Shown: one piece after another, positions 5,419 through 6,443 of the stretch
How positions within the stretch are numbered: position 1 is the first letter of the stretch
Layout of the letters: each line of letters begins with the position of its first letter
Source of the DNA: Calditrichota bacterium
Lineage (GTDB): Bacteria > Calditrichota > Calditrichia > RBG-13-44-9
Assembly (NCBI GenBank): GCA_016934605.1
Contig: JAFGSO010000513.1
Coordinates: 1 to 6,443, forward strand
Length of the DNA stretch: 6,443 bases
Direction of reading: 5' to 3'
Notes under the pieces: generated by a model
What the model saw: only the letters and a program-made list of their open reading frames with translations
What the model was told of the DNA's origin: nothing
Databases searched by the model: none
Translations under genes and position numbers: made by a program

Positions 5419-6200
5419 AATCATTAGACAATATAATGGTCTCTATCTCTGTGACCTCTGAGCACTCTGTGGTTAATTCAGGTGCCATTGAGCACACAGA
5501 GTACACTGAGAAAGACTCGTTACTAAGACAAAAGACAAAAGAAAAATGAAGCAGGGATACAAAATCTTGTGTTTGACAGACAATTGGTGATAAAACAAAT
5601 TCTGAGTTGATTCATTCAGAACCGGTAATGCGGAATAATCAATACCATGGTCTTTATCTCTGTGCCCTTTGAGACCTCTGTGGCAATTCATGGGCCACTG
5701 AGCACACAGAGGACACAAAGAAAAATTCGTTACTAAGACAAAAGACAAAAGAAAAATCAAGCAGGGATACAAAATCTTGTGTTTGACAGACAATTGGTGA
5801 TATAACAAATTATGAGTTGATTTATTCAGAATCGGTAACGCGGAATAAACAATACCATGGTCTCTATCTCTGTGCGCTCTGAGCCCTCTGTGGCTATTTC
5901 AGGTGCCACTGAGCACACAGAGGACACGGAGAAAGACTTATTCTAAAGAAAAAAGACAAAAGCTTGTCCGGCCGAAGGATGGGACAAAAGAAAAATGACG
6001 CCGGTATACAAAATCTTGAGTTTTACAGATAATCGGTGATAAAACAAATCCTGAGTTGATTCATTCAGAATCGGTAACGCGAAATAATCAATACCATGGT
6101 CTTTGTCTCTGTGCGCTCTGAATTCTCTGTGGCTTATCATGGGCCACTGAGCACACAGAGGACACAAAGAAAAATTCGTTACTAAGACAAAAGAAAAAAG
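5419..6200. repeat. Tandem array of ~3.5 units of about 210 bp, each with a long imperfect hairpin
   Basis: The motif ATGGTCTNT(A/G)TCTCTGTG recurs at 5436, 5647, 5857 and 6096, giving spacings of 211, 210 and 239 bp; the fourth unit stops about 105 bp in. Each unit has a ~95-bp hairpin module, whose left arm carries CTCTGTG copies and ends in CTCTGTGGC and whose right arm starts GCCACTGAGCACACAGAG. An AT-rich part follows (GACAAAAG copies, TACAAAATCTTG, GAGTTGATT, ATTCAGAA, CGGTAA). Unit 1 is the most diverged at its left end. Minus-strand frames of 111 and 108 residues cross the units because 210 is a multiple of 3, but they have no start signals or codon-level conservation that I can see, so I treat the array as non-coding. 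CTCTGTG/CACAGAG hairpin repeats are common dispersed elements in several bacterial phyla. Confidence 0.85.
5963..5982. repeat. 20-bp insertion in the third array unit, between two GACAAAAG copies
   Basis: Units 1 and 2 have GACAAAAGACAAAAG at this place. Unit 3 has the same two copies (5955-5962, 5983-5990; GACAAAAG) separated by 20 extra GC-rich bases. With its flank the insert can form a stem TTGTCC/GGACAA (5964-5969 / 5982-5987), and its minus strand contains ATCCTTCGGCCGGA, similar to the palindromic element in the lipoprotein gene. It explains most of the extra length of this unit. Confidence 0.6.
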
Positions 6201-6201
6201 C

Positions 6202-6291
6202 CTGACAGTTCGTCGCAAATCATCGGTAAATGTCGGATTGCTTCGGCTCGAGATCCGGAAATCGATCAAAAAGATCGTTCCGTTCCTGTGA
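6202..6291 (+). pseudogene. Remnant: last 30 codons of a second copy of the regulator gene (roadblock C-terminus)
   Basis: The frame reads LTVRRKSSVNVGLLRLEI, then RKSIKKIVPFL and TGA, against LTILGKTSVNIGLLRLEI with the same ending in the intact gene. There is no start codon or upstream domain: the sequence passes straight from the repeat array into codon 336 of the parent. In the stretch SVNVGLLRLEI seven codons differ, almost all silently or conservatively, so the two copies diverged under protein-level selection before this one was cut off. The last 36 nt are identical, suggesting later gene conversion. Confidence 0.85.
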
Positions 6292-6324
6292 TTTTAGCAC
6301 TCCGGTCTTTTAACCCGGCAAATT
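6202..6324 (+). repeat. Direct repeat, copy 2, ending at the DUF1015 gene stop
   Basis: Counterpart of 5099-5221. Similarity ends at about 6324, on the stop codon of the convergent DUF1015 gene, while the first copy runs on into the palindromic cluster. Copy 2 therefore probably keeps the ancestral junction between the regulator and DUF1015 genes. Confidence 0.8.
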
Positions 6325-6443
6325 AATCCAGTAAATGAACCACCAGTCCCGAACGCAGTTTCGGTTCAAACCAGGTGGATTTTGGCGGCATGGTTTTGCC
6401 GGCGTCGGCAATAGCCATCAGATCTTCGATGGAAGTCGGATAA
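6323..6443 (-). CDS. DUF1015 family protein, C-terminal 39 residues (gene enters from right edge)
   Basis: The minus-strand frame 6442-6323 reads YPTSIEDLMAIADAGKTM and continues with PPKSTWFEPKLRSGLVVH before ending LLD and TAA (6325-6323). The motif MPPKSTWFEPKLRSGL at the extreme C-terminus is characteristic of DUF1015 proteins, conserved bacterial proteins of about 400 residues with no settled function. The rest of the gene lies beyond the window. It converges on the regulator remnant, with 31 bp between the two stop codons. No clear terminator with a T-tract is seen between them. Confidence 0.85.
   Translation of the reverse strand, partial: YPTSIEDLMAIADAGKTMPPKSTWFEPKLRSGLVVHLLD

Noticed and set aside
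5473..5808. Minus-strand frame of 111 residues with a repeated peptide across the tandem array
   Set aside because: The frame stays open because the unit is 210 bp (70 codons) and is AT-rich. I found no clear ribosome binding site, and the peptide repeats only mirror the DNA repeats.
5419..6200. CRISPR array
   Set aside because: The units are ~210 bp and similar along their whole length; there are no short identical repeats with unique spacers and no cas genes.
5943..6269. Minus-strand frame of 108 residues across units 3-4 and the regulator remnant
   Set aside because: It reads antisense through the regulator remnant and through the 20-bp insertion, so it is a by-product of the repeats.

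Overview
The window is a stretch of bacterial chromosome with two minus-strand genes for exported proteins on the left, a plus-strand signalling gene in the middle, about 1 kb of repetitive gene-free DNA, and the tail of a minus-strand DUF1015 gene at the right edge. The protein types fit a member of the FCB group or a neighbouring phylum (Calditrichota, Marinimicrobia, Ignavibacteriota or similar): a beta-propeller lipoprotein, a subtilase with a BNR-like tail, and a receiver-DUF4388-roadblock regulator. This is an inference from family resemblance; there is no rRNA or marker gene to settle it.

Left block (1-3782, minus strand). A putative lipoprotein (start 3782, stop 2415) is followed 29 bp later by a subtilisin-family secreted protease (start 2385) with a strong ribosome binding site, so the two probably form an operon. 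The protease frame is open from 2385 to the left edge except for one in-frame TAA at 1755-1753, which separates the Asp/His part of the catalytic domain from the part with the nucleophilic Ser. The catalytic Asp position also appears substituted. The locus is therefore probably a pseudogene, unless the stop is a sequencing error. The lipoprotein signal-peptide region contains an in-frame palindromic repeat followed by a T-rich heptamer repeat; together they look like an intrinsic terminator inside the reading frame.

Middle (3783-5188). A 0.3 kb divergent intergenic region with small dyads leads into a 364-residue regulator made of a receiver domain, DUF4388 (PATAN) and a roadblock/LC7 (MglB-like) domain. 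The receiver active site is intact.

Right block (5189-6443). After the regulator comes a cluster of nested inverted repeats (5241-5331). It shares a core with the repeat in the lipoprotein gene. An array of about 3.5 tandem units of ~210 bp (5419-6200) follows, each unit carrying a long imperfect hairpin. Directly after the array, 6202-6324 is a second copy of the last 90 nt of the regulator gene plus its downstream sequence, ending on the stop codon of the convergent DUF1015 gene. The repeat block is thus bracketed by two direct copies of the same ~123 bp. No CRISPR array, tRNA, rRNA or transposase was seen.
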